NCBI GenBank assembly: GCA_965230335.1
Contig: CBDDKS010000006.1
Location: 1,736,001-1,800,000 of the forward strand
From: CBDDKS01 sp965230335
Lineage (GTDB): Bacteria > Pseudomonadota > Gammaproteobacteria > Enterobacterales > Kangiellaceae
Direction: 5' to 3'
DNA length: 64,000 nucleotides
Position 1 is the stretch's first letter, and each line of letters begins with the position of its first letter. A program made the position numbers and the translations under genes. Below the pieces are notes generated by a model, which saw only the letters and a program-made list of their open reading frames with translations, did not search any database and was not told the origin of the DNA. Below, piece after piece: positions 16,806-25,689 of the stretch.

Positions 16806-18053
16806 ATGTTAATTAAAATGGTTGTTCAAAGTTTACTTAATCGAAAAGTAACAATGCTACTGACGATAGCATCGATTACAGTGAGTGTTTTTATTTTATT
16901 AAGTGTGAACCATATTCGAAAAGAAGCAAAAGCCAGTTTTAGTAAAACCGTATCAGGTGTTGATTTAATTGTTGGTGCAAGAACAGGGCAATTAAATCTG
17001 TTACTGTATTCTGTATTTCATATCGGGCATGCGACCAATAATATTTCCTGGAAGAGTTATCAACGATTAGCAAATCATAGAGATGTCGCCTGGCATATAC
17101 CTATTTCATTGGGTGATTCGCATAAGGGTTATCGAGTTATGGGAACATCATTAGATTTTTTTAAGCACTTTAAATATGGAGAAAAAAGACATTTGACATT
17201 AAAAGAGGGTCAGTTTTTTCATAATATACTTGATGCAGTGATTGGTTATGAAATTGCAAAAAAATTAAACTATTCAGTAGGTGACAAGATTGTTTTGGCA
17301 CATGGTATAGCCAGTACCAGTTTTAGTAAACATGATGATCATCCTTTTACTATCGTTGGTATATTGAAACCAACAGGAACACCGGTTGATCAAACCATTC
17401 ATGTGAGCTTGGAAGGCATAGAAGCAATTCATATTGGTTGGGAGGATGGCGTAAAAAAGTACAATAGCTCTAAAAATATTCAACAGCAAGATCTCACTCC
17501 TAAATCTATTACTGCGTTTATGTTGGGATTAAAATCCAAAATAAAAACATTTACAGTACAAAGAACCATTAATCAATACTCCAGAGAACCTCTTCTGGCT
17601 ATTTTGCCTGGTGCGGCTTTATCTGAATTATGGCAAATGATGGGGACATTAGAAAAAATATTATTGGTTGTTTCAGTTCTGGTGTTAATAGCTTCTTTAT
17701 TTGGTATGAGTACTATGTTACTAGCTTCCATGAGAGAGCGGTTGCGAGAGTTGGCAGTACTGAGAGCGATAGGTGCCAGCCCATTATTTATTTTTGTACT
17801 CATTCAGGTAGAAGCATTGTTTATCAGCTTTTTAAGTATCTGTTTGGGTTTATTAAGTTTATGGATTTGTGTTTATTTGACACAGGATTATTTACAGGAA
17901 TATTATGGGTTATATATTAGTCCCGAAATATTAACATGGGATGTATTAATAGTAAGCAGTGCTATTCTTTTTGGTACTTTCTTCATTGCTTGTATTCCAG
18001 CATTCACCGCTTATCGCGCATCTTTACATAGTAGTTTGTCAGTAAAGCATTAG
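16806..18053 (+). CDS. ABC transporter permease, FtsX/MacB type
   Basis: 415 residues. One N-terminal membrane helix (LLTIASITVSVFILLSV) is followed by a periplasmic MacB-type domain of about 220 residues and three C-terminal membrane helices, the layout of MacB/LolC-like permeases. FGMSTMLLASMRERLRELAVLRAIGAS is the characteristic FtsX-domain coupling region. The ATG at 16806 is 2 bases after the ATPase stop; a TTG at 16800 would overlap it. Partner of the upstream ATPase; probably works with an unlinked periplasmic or outer-membrane component. Confidence 0.9.
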   Translation: MLIKMVVQSLLNRKVTMLLTIASITVSVFILLSVNHIRKEAKASFSKTVSGVDLIVGARTGQLNLLLYSVFHIGHATNNISWKSYQRLANHRDVAWHIPISLGDSHKGYRVMGTSLDFFKHFKYGEKRHLTLKEGQFFHNILDAVIGYEIAKKLNYSVGDKIVLAHGIASTSFSKHDDHPFTIVGILKPTGTPVDQTIHVSLEGIEAIHIGWEDGVKKYNSSKNIQQQDLTPKSITAFMLGLKSKIKTFTVQRTINQYSREPLLAILPGAALSELWQMMGTLEKILLVVSVLVLIASLFGMSTMLLASMRERLRELAVLRAIGASPLFIFVLIQVEALFISFLSICLGLLSLWICVYLTQDYLQEYYGLYISPEILTWDVLIVSSAILFGTFFIACIPAFTAYRASLHSSLSVKH

Positions 18054-18108
18054 ATTTTGTTGTTTTTTTACAGAATAAACAGGAATAAAGATATTTAAAA
18101 GTACATTG

Positions 18109-18124
18109 TGTGATATTTTTCACA
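18109..18124. promoter_or_regulatory. Perfect CRP-type binding site
   Basis: TGTGA-TATTTT-TCACA matches both half-sites of the cAMP-CRP consensus exactly with the 6-bp spacer. Its centre is about 93-95 bp upstream of the start point expected from the promoter at 18176-18204, a spacing on the same helix face used by class I CRP activation. Confidence 0.65.
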
Positions 18125-18175
18125 TTTATAGCATAACCTGTTCTAGATATTGTAATCTTGTATGAAGATCATAGC

Positions 18176-18204
18176 TTTACATAAAATCGCGATAAAATTA
18201 TACT
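18176..18204 (+). promoter_or_regulatory. Sigma-70-type promoter of the beta-barrel gene
   Basis: -35 TTTACA (18176-18181), 17-bp spacer, -10 TATACT (18199-18204). Transcription would start near 18211, giving a leader of about 93 bases before the gene at 18304. Confidence 0.6.
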
Positions 18205-18303
18205 GGCGCTTCCTTTTTGTCTATCAAATATTGCATTGCTGTTGAGTAAGAGTGCACACTGTTGAGTTTTATAACGTTTATTTTCAATAAACAGGAGACT
18301 GTC

Positions 18304-18780
18304 ATGAAAGTTCTATCATTTATAGTATTACTATTTTCTTTCCACACTTATGCACAAAATAATGTGCAGGAGGCATTAACTGTTAATTTAGGATTTAACA
18401 GTTCGGCGGTAAATTTAGGTGCTGCTTATGAAACAAAATATAAAGGTAATATGGGGTTTAGTGGATTCTTCTTCTTCTCTGGAGAAGAAGAAGATGCTGG
18501 TGAGCCAGAATACAAAATTATTGGACTTCATCCAACAATACATTTTTACCAAAGTAATTGGGACTTTTATATCGGACCAGGATTAGCCATTTCCATTGTA
18601 GATGATGCTGGTGATGATGAAACAACTTTAGGTGCACTCATCAAATTGGGTGCTGTCTATAAAATGAATAAAAAATATTCTTTGGGTATAGAAAATATTA
18701 AAGCCTATAATTGGTTTAGTGATGAGTTGCCCAGCGGCCCCATTGATGTTACTACGTTAGGTTTAAGAATACACTTTTGA
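18304..18780 (+). CDS. Small outer-membrane beta-barrel-like protein
   Basis: 158 residues. A clear signal peptide (MKVLSFIVLLFSFHTYAQ) and AGGAG 6 bases upstream fix the start; the frame is open further upstream without either. The mature part alternates hydrophobic and polar residues (VNLGFNSSAVNLGAAYETKY, WDFYIGPGLAISIV) and ends in LGLRIHF, with the terminal Phe favoured by the BAM machinery, so an eight-stranded barrel is likely. An acidic Glu/Asp loop lies near residue 55. I do not recognise the exact family. A CRP-type site and promoter lie upstream, suggesting control by carbon or energy status. Confidence 0.65.
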   Translation: MKVLSFIVLLFSFHTYAQNNVQEALTVNLGFNSSAVNLGAAYETKYKGNMGFSGFFFFSGEEEDAGEPEYKIIGLHPTIHFYQSNWDFYIGPGLAISIVDDAGDDETTLGALIKLGAVYKMNKKYSLGIENIKAYNWFSDELPSGPIDVTTLGLRIHF

Positions 18781-18876
18781 TATTCAGGATATTAAAAAAG
18801 TAGATGGTGTGTTGTTTCTGTTGCTTTATTCAAAATAGAGAAGAGCGACACACTGTCTTATAAAGCAAAGATAAAA

Positions 18877-20079
18877 TTATTTGGGTTCCAGATAAATTAG
18901 ATCACAGGATTTTTCTTCACAAAAGCGCACTGAGCCTTGAAACTTGATTTGATTCCCATTTAAATTTTCGGTTTTTAATGAACGGATAAAGTTTTTATAA
19001 GGAGGGAAAATGTGATGCCATAGATGCTTTCTATAAAGACAATAAATAATGCAGGAAGATGTTGTTATTTTAAAAGGAAGCCCCTCTTTATAGTCTATTG
19101 AATCAGCAGTACTTAGTAGACTATTGTATGCTCGAAGAGTTAATGGACGTCTCATCTTTTTCTTTGAATACAAAGATGGCATATGTTCTTCAGGTCGGGT
19201 TTTAAAACGTCGATGAATCCACAAATAGTCACTGGGATATTGTGTTAAATAATTTTCAAGAAAGCCATTAATTATTTCAGCATCCTGAATGTCATTTTTT
19301 CCAATATTATTGATAGGTGGATGTAATGTAATAATAATTTTTTTTCTTTTGGCGTCTCTTCTTTGAGTCATTGGAATAACCGGTGCTTTTGTAAGCTTCA
19401 CAAAACGTGTTGTGGCGGTTATGGTTGCTGTTGGAATATTAAAAAAAGGAACAAAAATACTTTGTTGTCTGCCATAATCCTGATCGGCAGCATACCAGAC
19501 AAATCCATTATCTTTTATCCAACGAATCATTTCTCTGGTGGATTCCCGTTCAATAGGATGCACAAAGCGTTTTCTTCCCTGAGTCATGGCGTGCTCGATT
19601 AATTGATTTTGATTTTTTCGATATAACGCTGCGAAAGGAATCTGAGTACCCAACAATGAGCCACCCACTTCCAGGCTGGTTAAATGAAAAGATAACAATA
19701 ATCCACCTTTCCCTTGCTCTTTTGCTGCTTGGTAGTGTTCGAGACCGTCAATTTCAAATAAATGTTGCCAACGTCTTTGTGGGCCAAACCAAAGCATGGC
19801 CGTTTCCAGCATACCAATGCCAGTCGATTTTAAGTTATTAGCAACCAGCGTTTCTTGCTGTTGGGTGTTTAAACGAGGGAAACATAATTGAATATTTTTA
19901 CGAGCAATATCAACACGATGTTTCGCCGTATGAAACATGCACCAACCTAAAAAGTTTCCTAAATGAAAGAGTATCGGATAAGGCAGCCAAGCAATCATGC
20001 GTATCATAAAAAACATCACATGAGTAGGCCAATACCTTAAGGCATAGAAATGGGAAGATGTTGAATTGCTTTTTTTCAT
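18877..20079 (-). CDS. LpxL/HtrB-family acyltransferase with C-terminal extension
   Basis: Inner-membrane enzyme that adds a secondary acyl chain to lipid A, or a close relative. The alignment-defining parts are LRYWPT near the N-terminus, a membrane segment (VMFFMIRMIAWLPYPILFHLG), the catalytic HLTSLE (HX4E), DQDYGRQQSIFVPFF and LWIHRRFKTRP, where most family members end. Here about 92 further residues follow (from MRRPLTLR), with four Cys and no family I recognise. The start at 20079 aligns with E. coli LpxL; ATGs at 20100 and 20112 are alternatives. It lies just downstream of tRNA-Met on the same strand and may share its transcript. Confidence 0.85.
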   Translation of the reverse strand: MKKSNSTSSHFYALRYWPTHVMFFMIRMIAWLPYPILFHLGNFLGWCMFHTAKHRVDIARKNIQLCFPRLNTQQQETLVANNLKSTGIGMLETAMLWFGPQRRWQHLFEIDGLEHYQAAKEQGKGGLLLSFHLTSLEVGGSLLGTQIPFAALYRKNQNQLIEHAMTQGRKRFVHPIERESTREMIRWIKDNGFVWYAADQDYGRQQSIFVPFFNIPTATITATTRFVKLTKAPVIPMTQRRDAKRKKIIITLHPPINNIGKNDIQDAEIINGFLENYLTQYPSDYLWIHRRFKTRPEEHMPSLYSKKKMRRPLTLRAYNSLLSTADSIDYKEGLPFKITTSSCIIYCLYRKHLWHHIFPPYKNFIRSLKTENLNGNQIKFQGSVRFCEEKSCDLIYLEPK

Positions 20080-20128
20080 TATTTCGATATGACCCACCAT
20101 AAAATGGGTCATATCATTGGGATAAAAT

Positions 20129-20205
20129 TGGTAGCAAGGAGTGGAGTTGAACCACCGACCCCATCATTATGAGTGATGTGCTCTAACCAACTGAGCTACC
20201 TTGCC
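20129..20205 (-). tRNA. tRNA-Met (CAT), elongator
   Basis: 77 bases including an encoded CCA. Acceptor stem GGCAAGG/CCTTGCT with discriminator A, D-arm TAGCTCAGTTGGTTAGAGCA, anticodon arm CATCA-CTCATAA-TGATG with anticodon CAT, and T-loop TTCAACT. The D- and anticodon-arm sequence is the same as in E. coli elongator tRNA-Met. It lacks the three G-C pairs of the initiator anticodon stem. Confidence 0.95.
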
Positions 20206-20233
20206 ATAGTGCGCAGGATAATGCGAGCCGGCT

Positions 20234-20262
20234 ATTTTGATGATTTGTTATAAAATTGTCAA
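20234..20262 (-). promoter_or_regulatory. tRNA-Met promoter
   Basis: Read on the minus strand: TTGACA (20262-20257), 17-bp spacer, CAAAAT (20239-20234), then a GC-rich discriminator (AGCCGGC), as is usual for stable-RNA promoters. The start point would be about 20 bases before the mature tRNA. The rest of the 289-bp gap to 20495 shows nothing I can assign. Confidence 0.6.
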
Positions 20263-20494
20263 TAGAATTTTCTATGAAATCATACAAAATTGAGTTGTTG
20301 GGTTTGTTTGTTGTTGATACTGGAAAGAGTCTGTGTTGATTTTAGGTTGGTGGAAGCTTGTAGATGAGCTATCTATTGTATTAGGGCTATTAATCTTTCA
20401 TAGATAATTCTATTATTTATGTCTTTTTTGCAATAATGAGTTATGGCTAATCTGGTTATAATGTGTTATCAGTGGTAGAAAGCAGATCATTCTG

Positions 20495-22849
20495 TTGATG
20501 CAGCGAATTGATATTGATGACATGTTAAGAAGTTTTATCCAATGGATAAAAACAATGATTTTGACGTGGCAATTTTTGAAAAAAGTTTTTTTAACATTTG
20601 GTATTGTTTTCATGTTGAATAGTTGTTCTTTTCTTTTTACCTACCCTGATCAGCTTTCTCAAGAAGAGCGGTTTTTACAATTAAACAAAAAATATGCACC
20701 GATTAATAACCGGGTAACTATTTATTGGGACAAATATTCCATTCCTTTTATAGAAACCCTGGATGATGATGATTTGGCTTTTGCCATTGGTGTTGTGCAT
20801 GCTCATCTTCGGATTGATCAGTTGGAGCTATTACAATTAATATCTCAAGGACGTTTAAGTGAAGTTGCTGGGCCTCTACCTCAAGTCAAAAAAATTGACC
20901 ATGCATTAAGAATGATTAATTTTAAACGTGCTGCCCAAAAGTCAATACAACAGATGAATCAGGAAAGTCAACAATGGATGCATCGTTATACAGAAGGCAT
21001 TAACTGGTATTTAAAGGGGTTAAAGGATAAACCCATAACCAATCGATTATTGGATAAAAAATTAACGCCCTATTCAATGGAAGATATCATGGCTATAGCC
21101 AAATTAATTTCATCTGATCTTACCTGGATTGTTTATTTGAAGTATTTGAAATATGCAGAAAAAGAAAACTGGCAGGCAATTTTTAATTATTCACTCAAGA
21201 AATTAGAAACAGACAGTGCGAGCTATCATCACACAGAGGGTGATGTCTTGCCAAATATATTTAAATATTTTTCCAAATCAGGCAGTAACTCTATTGTTAT
21301 TGGTGGTGAAAAAACCACAACCGGTGCTGCTATGATAGCTAGTGATCCTCATGTGGGTTTAATGCTACCTAACTTTTGGATAATGATGGGCGTAAAATCC
21401 AAAAACTATCATACTTTTGGATTAATGATTCCTGGTATCCCTGCTGTGACTGTAGGTCGTAATAAGCATATTTCATGGGGAGGAACCAATATGCGGGGGA
21501 TCAGTAGTCATTTATATGATGTGACACATCTTAAAGAGCCAGATGTTAAAGTCAGAAAAGAAATAATAAAACGCCGCTGGTGGTTTAATGCAAGTGTTGA
21601 TATTCGAGAAACTCAGTATGGCCCAATTATTAGTGATATTGATTATTTTGATAAAAAGAAATTACCTTTTGATGTTGCTTTGAATTGGGTTGGTCATTAC
21701 GGCAGTGATGAAATCCAATCCTTTTTAGACATTATGCGAGCCAAAAATTGGAATGAATTTAAACATGCTTTTTCAGACTACAAAGTTTCTGCAATGAATA
21801 TGCTTTATGCTGATGATAAAGGTAATATTGGTATGATTAGTGCCTATGGACAACCTGTTTTAAAAGAACCCAGTAAAACCTTGGAACTGATAAAATCTGT
21901 GGATAATCCTATCGTTGGTATTATTCCTCCTACTGAACATACGAGCCCTTATAATCCTCATGAAAGTTTTTTGGCTTCTGCAAATAACAAACCTTTGGAT
22001 CGTCCAGTCATTCCAATGAGTTACAGTTTTTCTAACAATGATCGTTTTGAACGTTTAAAAACTTTGGCGTCCATTCAGAAAAAAATACATGTTGAACATT
22101 TGAAGCAACTTCAATTGGATGTTTACTCTCAAAAATCAATGGAACTAAAAACATTATTATTTTCTAAAATAAAAGACAATCATCATTTAAAAGTGCAAAA
22201 ATATCTAAATATTTTACATTCTTGGCATGGACAATATGAAGCAAACAGTCAGGGAGCCGTTATTTTCTATGTATTAATGCACTCAATATGGCAACATTAT
22301 TTAGTACAATTTGAACAGCAACCTTTATTTCTACAAGAGCTTAGATCTCCTGAAAACTGGAAAAGTATTTTATTGGCATGGTTACCCAAACAGGATGATG
22401 AAACAGTGATTCAAATGGTAAAAGCAGCTTTGGATGTTATTGAAGAAACGCTGTCACAATATCCAACCTGGGGTGACTTTACTGTTCAGGGACAAAAAAC
22501 CTTTTTAGGATTACTGCCCTTGATTGGTTCACGATTTAGTCTTTCTGATTACCCATTAAGTGGTGGTAACGATACATTAAATAAATACGGTCGACCATTT
22601 TCCAGAGAAAAATCTGAAGTATTTTATGGCGCCAGTGCAAGGCATATCAGCGATATGTCTTCAATAGATGAAAACTATTTTATTTTGCATGGTGGTCAGG
22701 ATTCGTGGATGATGAATGAAAACATAGCCGATCAAACAGCATTATGGAGAAAAGGAGAATATATTAAAATTCCACTGTCTTTAGAAAAAGTAAAAGATCA
22801 GTTTAATGCGCATATTCATATTCTGGAGCCTGAATTATCAAAAGAATAA
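20495..22849 (+). CDS. Penicillin acylase family (Ntn-hydrolase) lipoprotein
   Basis: 784-residue S45-family precursor. These enzymes self-cleave to expose an N-terminal Ser that hydrolyses amides such as beta-lactam side chains or acyl-homoserine lactones. The nucleophile is probably S264 in SGSNSIVIGG, followed by the family DPHVGLMLPNFW, GLMIPGIPAVTVGRN and WGGTNM. C-terminal landmarks include GDFTVQGQK and a GGNDTLNKYGRPF region. Instead of a plain signal peptide, a hydrophobic segment ends in LNSC (Cys43), so it is likely membrane-attached by lipid. The substrate cannot be inferred from sequence. Upstream ATGs make the exact start uncertain. Confidence 0.88.
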   Translation: MMQRIDIDDMLRSFIQWIKTMILTWQFLKKVFLTFGIVFMLNSCSFLFTYPDQLSQEERFLQLNKKYAPINNRVTIYWDKYSIPFIETLDDDDLAFAIGVVHAHLRIDQLELLQLISQGRLSEVAGPLPQVKKIDHALRMINFKRAAQKSIQQMNQESQQWMHRYTEGINWYLKGLKDKPITNRLLDKKLTPYSMEDIMAIAKLISSDLTWIVYLKYLKYAEKENWQAIFNYSLKKLETDSASYHHTEGDVLPNIFKYFSKSGSNSIVIGGEKTTTGAAMIASDPHVGLMLPNFWIMMGVKSKNYHTFGLMIPGIPAVTVGRNKHISWGGTNMRGISSHLYDVTHLKEPDVKVRKEIIKRRWWFNASVDIRETQYGPIISDIDYFDKKKLPFDVALNWVGHYGSDEIQSFLDIMRAKNWNEFKHAFSDYKVSAMNMLYADDKGNIGMISAYGQPVLKEPSKTLELIKSVDNPIVGIIPPTEHTSPYNPHESFLASANNKPLDRPVIPMSYSFSNNDRFERLKTLASIQKKIHVEHLKQLQLDVYSQKSMELKTLLFSKIKDNHHLKVQKYLNILHSWHGQYEANSQGAVIFYVLMHSIWQHYLVQFEQQPLFLQELRSPENWKSILLAWLPKQDDETVIQMVKAALDVIEETLSQYPTWGDFTVQGQKTFLGLLPLIGSRFSLSDYPLSGGNDTLNKYGRPFSREKSEVFYGASARHISDMSSIDENYFILHGGQDSWMMNENIADQTALWRKGEYIKIPLSLEKVKDQFNAHIHILEPELSKE

Positions 22850-22855
22850 TAATCC

Positions 22856-23209
22856 TTAACGATCTGACCAAACAGCAAACTCATTTCCAGTGAGATCTAA
22901 AAAGTGAAAACGCTTGCCACCTGGAAAAGAAAAAATAGCCTGGCATAGTTTTCCTCCAGCAGCTTCTATTTTCTTTTGTGTAGCTTCCAGATCAAGACTA
23001 TAAAAAACAATTAAAGCGCTACCCTGTTGAGTTGATGAACACATATCTGAATGAAAAAAACCACCTTCAATACCTGCATTGCTAAAAGCAATATAATCGG
23101 AACCATAATCTGTGAATTGCCAATCAAAAACTTGAGCAAAAAATTGCTTGGTTAAAGACAGATCTTTTGAAGGCAATTCGAGATAGTTGATTTTTTCATG
23201 TTGATTCAT
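22856..23209 (-). CDS. VOC-family (glyoxalase-like) protein
   Basis: 117-residue single VOC module with the paired beta-alpha-beta-beta-beta units: INYLELPSKDLSLTKQFFAQVFDWQF and a second half starting LIVFYSLDLEATQKKIEAAGGK, ending FLDLTGNEFAVWSD. Close relatives are small proteins of unknown substrate. It is convergent with the penicillin-acylase gene (stops 6 bp apart) and 14 bp downstream of an FHA gene on the same strand. Confidence 0.85.
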   Translation of the reverse strand: MNQHEKINYLELPSKDLSLTKQFFAQVFDWQFTDYGSDYIAFSNAGIEGGFFHSDMCSSTQQGSALIVFYSLDLEATQKKIEAAGGKLCQAIFSFPGGKRFHFLDLTGNEFAVWSDR

Positions 23210-23223
23210 GTGTTAGATTATTT

Positions 23224-23853
23224 TTAATAAATCATATACAAGGTTAAGGTGGTGACACTGACTAAAAGAATAATTAATTTACTGGATATAAAAAAAGATT
23301 TTTCTTGGGTAGGAGGCGGTATTTTCTTTGAATGATAGCTGTCCAGGCCATGTTCAGACAAGAGTTTTTGCATGCTTTCTTTTGAAATAGCAATGGTTGA
23401 TTTTGCTTTACCAAGATGATTTTTTATATGAGAGACAGAGACATCATCAGTCTGTGATTGTTGAGCAACAGGTGTTGATGTATTTGAGGTATGTTTAAGT
23501 TCAGAAGTATGTAATTGAAACTGCTCTTGCCGGGTAATTAATAGATGTAAATGAAATTTACCCAGCTTAACAATATCATTTGGATTGAGTTGGCTTTTTA
23601 CAACTCTTTGATCTTTAATATAAATGCCATTACTGCTATTTAAATCTTCAATAAAAAATTCATTATCGATAAATTTAATTTTAGCGTGTTGACGGGAAAC
23701 GCTGATATTATCTAAAAAAAGATCAGACTGTTTGCTTCGACCTATAGAAATTTCTTGTTGGTTAAAAGCATGTTGGGCGATGATTCTTCCTGATACAATA
23801 ACAACAATATGTAAGGTTTTTGATAAATCTGTATGGTGATTAAGATTGGACAT
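23224..23853 (-). CDS. FHA-domain protein with C-terminal membrane anchor
   Basis: 209 residues. An FHA phosphothreonine-binding domain (about 15-105) has the signature GRSKQSD, SVSRQHAKIKF and LNSSNGIYI. A polar linker of about 75 residues with many Ser/Thr/Gln leads to one C-terminal hydrophobic helix (KLIILLVSVTTLTLYMIY), so the FHA domain faces the cytoplasm as a tail-anchored protein. The ATG at 23853 has GGTAGG upstream; an ATG at 23868 would add five residues. Its paralogue lies upstream at 24102. No Ser/Thr kinase is nearby, so the phosphoprotein partner is unknown. Confidence 0.85.
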   Translation of the reverse strand: MSNLNHHTDLSKTLHIVVIVSGRIIAQHAFNQQEISIGRSKQSDLFLDNISVSRQHAKIKFIDNEFFIEDLNSSNGIYIKDQRVVKSQLNPNDIVKLGKFHLHLLITRQEQFQLHTSELKHTSNTSTPVAQQSQTDDVSVSHIKNHLGKAKSTIAISKESMQKLLSEHGLDSYHSKKIPPPTQEKSFFISSKLIILLVSVTTLTLYMIY

Positions 23854-24101
23854 AGTACTACCTACCATCTTTATGCTATTTATTGTTAAACAAAATAGGT
23901 TAAACGAAATAGCACATTAAGAAGATGACATTTAAAAATGCATCAAAATTTCTCGTGACGGATTCTAACTAAATTGAATAAATATTGCACGAACCATATT
24001 GAGTTATTGCAAATTAAGAAGTTTATTTTGTGAAGAAGATCACTTTTTTGAAGTATTTTTTAGTAGAGGTTAATAAAGCTATATTTATTACAGATTTTTA
24101 T

Positions 24102-24686
24102 CTAAGATAAAATCCAAAAGAGAAATCCACCAATAGCAACACCAATTAAAAGAAGTCTTAATTGATTACTGGTAGCTCTTGCATGGCTGGGTTCGTAATG
24201 CCTTCTGTGATGAGTGCTTTGTGATGAGTCCATACGTTGATGATTTTCCAAGTGCGAGTTAAAGGTACCATCAACATCTTTATTTGAAGCAATAACCGTT
24301 GCATCGTTGTAATCAGACCAAGTAAATTTAGCCGGACCATCTGAACTGGATGATTTTTCAAGAATATTGATACGTAATTCAAATTTACCAATAGTGATCA
24401 CATCGCCATTATTGAGTTCATTGGCAAGAATTTTTTTACCATTTAAAAAAGTGCCATTACGACTTTGATTATCAATAATAAAAATTTCAGAATGAGCAAA
24501 TTCTATTTTAGCGTGTTGCCTCGACACACTCGGATTGTCCAGTAATAAATCAGTCGTCGCATCACGACCAATAGTCACTTCTCCTTCCTTAAAGGTGTGA
24601 CGGGAAATAACACGATTTGATACCTTAAGGGTAATATTTAACACCTTGTTAGACTGTATGGTCAGGTATGGGTGTGCTTTTGACAT
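24102..24686 (-). CDS. FHA-domain protein with C-terminal membrane anchor (paralogue)
   Basis: About 194 residues. The FHA domain has GRDATTD, SVSRQHAKIEF and QSRNGTFLNGKKI, closely matching the downstream paralogue over the whole domain. A Ser/His-rich linker leads to a C-terminal hydrophobic helix (LRLLLIGVAIGGFLFWIL), again a tail anchor. The ATG at 24686 is preferred over a TTG at 24722. The 248-bp gap between the two FHA genes shows no clear terminator, so they may be separate or joint transcripts. Confidence 0.85.
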   Translation of the reverse strand: MSKAHPYLTIQSNKVLNITLKVSNRVISRHTFKEGEVTIGRDATTDLLLDNPSVSRQHAKIEFAHSEIFIIDNQSRNGTFLNGKKILANELNNGDVITIGKFELRINILEKSSSSDGPAKFTWSDYNDATVIASNKDVDGTFNSHLENHQRMDSSQSTHHRRHYEPSHARATSNQLRLLLIGVAIGGFLFWILS

Positions 24687-24917
24687 AAATCTTGGTATCC
24701 AATTGACTTGAATATTGGCCAAATTATACCGTCATTTAAAATGCTTTGTCGCCTTCAAATACTCATTTATTGATTATTTTTTGCTCATATGTGGATTGGT
24801 TTTACCAATATTCGGGTATTTTTGTATATTTATCTGACAGTATATGATTTCATGGTCTCTATTCGCTATGTTTACATGAAAGATGAAATGGTTACAGTAA
24901 TGATGAGGTATTCATTC

Positions 24918-25607
24918 ATGAAAAATTTAATAATGACGTTATCTTTGATTTTATTCAGTCATTTGGCCAATGCTTTTGTTATCGATTTTGACAGTGATGA
25001 CTTTGTGACAACACCGGTTTTTAATCAAGTAGTTGATTTCGACTTTAGGATAGAAATTGAAGGTGCTTTAGAAAGTCGAGTGTATGAAACCATAGTGTCT
25101 GATGATGATACGCAATTGGTTGAAGAAATCCTCTATAACATTTCGGGAGTTCTGACTATTCCGACACCCTCTGAGTTTCTTGCTTTTGATTTAATGCATC
25201 CTCCGATAACTGGGGAAGCGTTTGATGATCAGGTAGGCAGTGCATTACGCTTCGAAGTCAGTCAAGATGCTGATTTAAGTGATGGTTTGCAATTAAACGA
25301 ATTAATACCTGATACCGATGGTGTTATTTTTATTTTAAATGCCAGAGAAGTGGGTACAGGACGTTTTCATCCACCAGTGATTCAATTACGTAGTGATGGT
25401 ACAGGCATTATTCAAAATTCAAATAATCAACCAGATATTGCTGAAGCTAGTATTAATCCTGGTGCAGAATATATTACCAATTTAAGTTTTAATTTAGAGG
25501 ATGTCACTTTGGTTCGTCCAAGAAATAGCAGTGGTTCGCAAGGGTTTTGGGTTTTGTTTTTTTTAAGTCTGTTGTTGTTGAGGCGATGTTTTTTTAATAA
25601 AAAATAA
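24918..25607 (+). CDS. Exported protein with GlyGly-CTERM-like tail
   Basis: 229 residues of unknown function. The ATG at 24918 has GATGAGG 5 bases upstream and begins a signal peptide (KNLIMTLSLILFSHLANA). The mature part is acidic and strand-rich, without Cys until the tail. The end is a tripartite sorting-signal pattern: a small-residue motif SSGSQG, hydrophobic FWVLFFLSLLLL and the basic RRCFFNKK. This resembles GlyGly-CTERM tails processed by rhombosortase, though the Gly-Gly pair itself is absent. The substrate or role is unknown. Confidence 0.6.
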   Translation: MKNLIMTLSLILFSHLANAFVIDFDSDDFVTTPVFNQVVDFDFRIEIEGALESRVYETIVSDDDTQLVEEILYNISGVLTIPTPSEFLAFDLMHPPITGEAFDDQVGSALRFEVSQDADLSDGLQLNELIPDTDGVIFILNAREVGTGRFHPPVIQLRSDGTGIIQNSNNQPDIAEASINPGAEYITNLSFNLEDVTLVRPRNSSGSQGFWVLFFLSLLLLRRCFFNKK

Positions 25608-25689
25608 TCCATGTTAAAACCCATTTTAAGTATATAATGACAACACTTTATTCATTGTGAAAAACTTTATATCAGAAAGGTAAGCAGTC

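Noticed and set aside
20129..20205. Initiator tRNA-fMet
   Set aside because: The anticodon stem lacks the three G-C pairs and the arms match elongator tRNA-Met.
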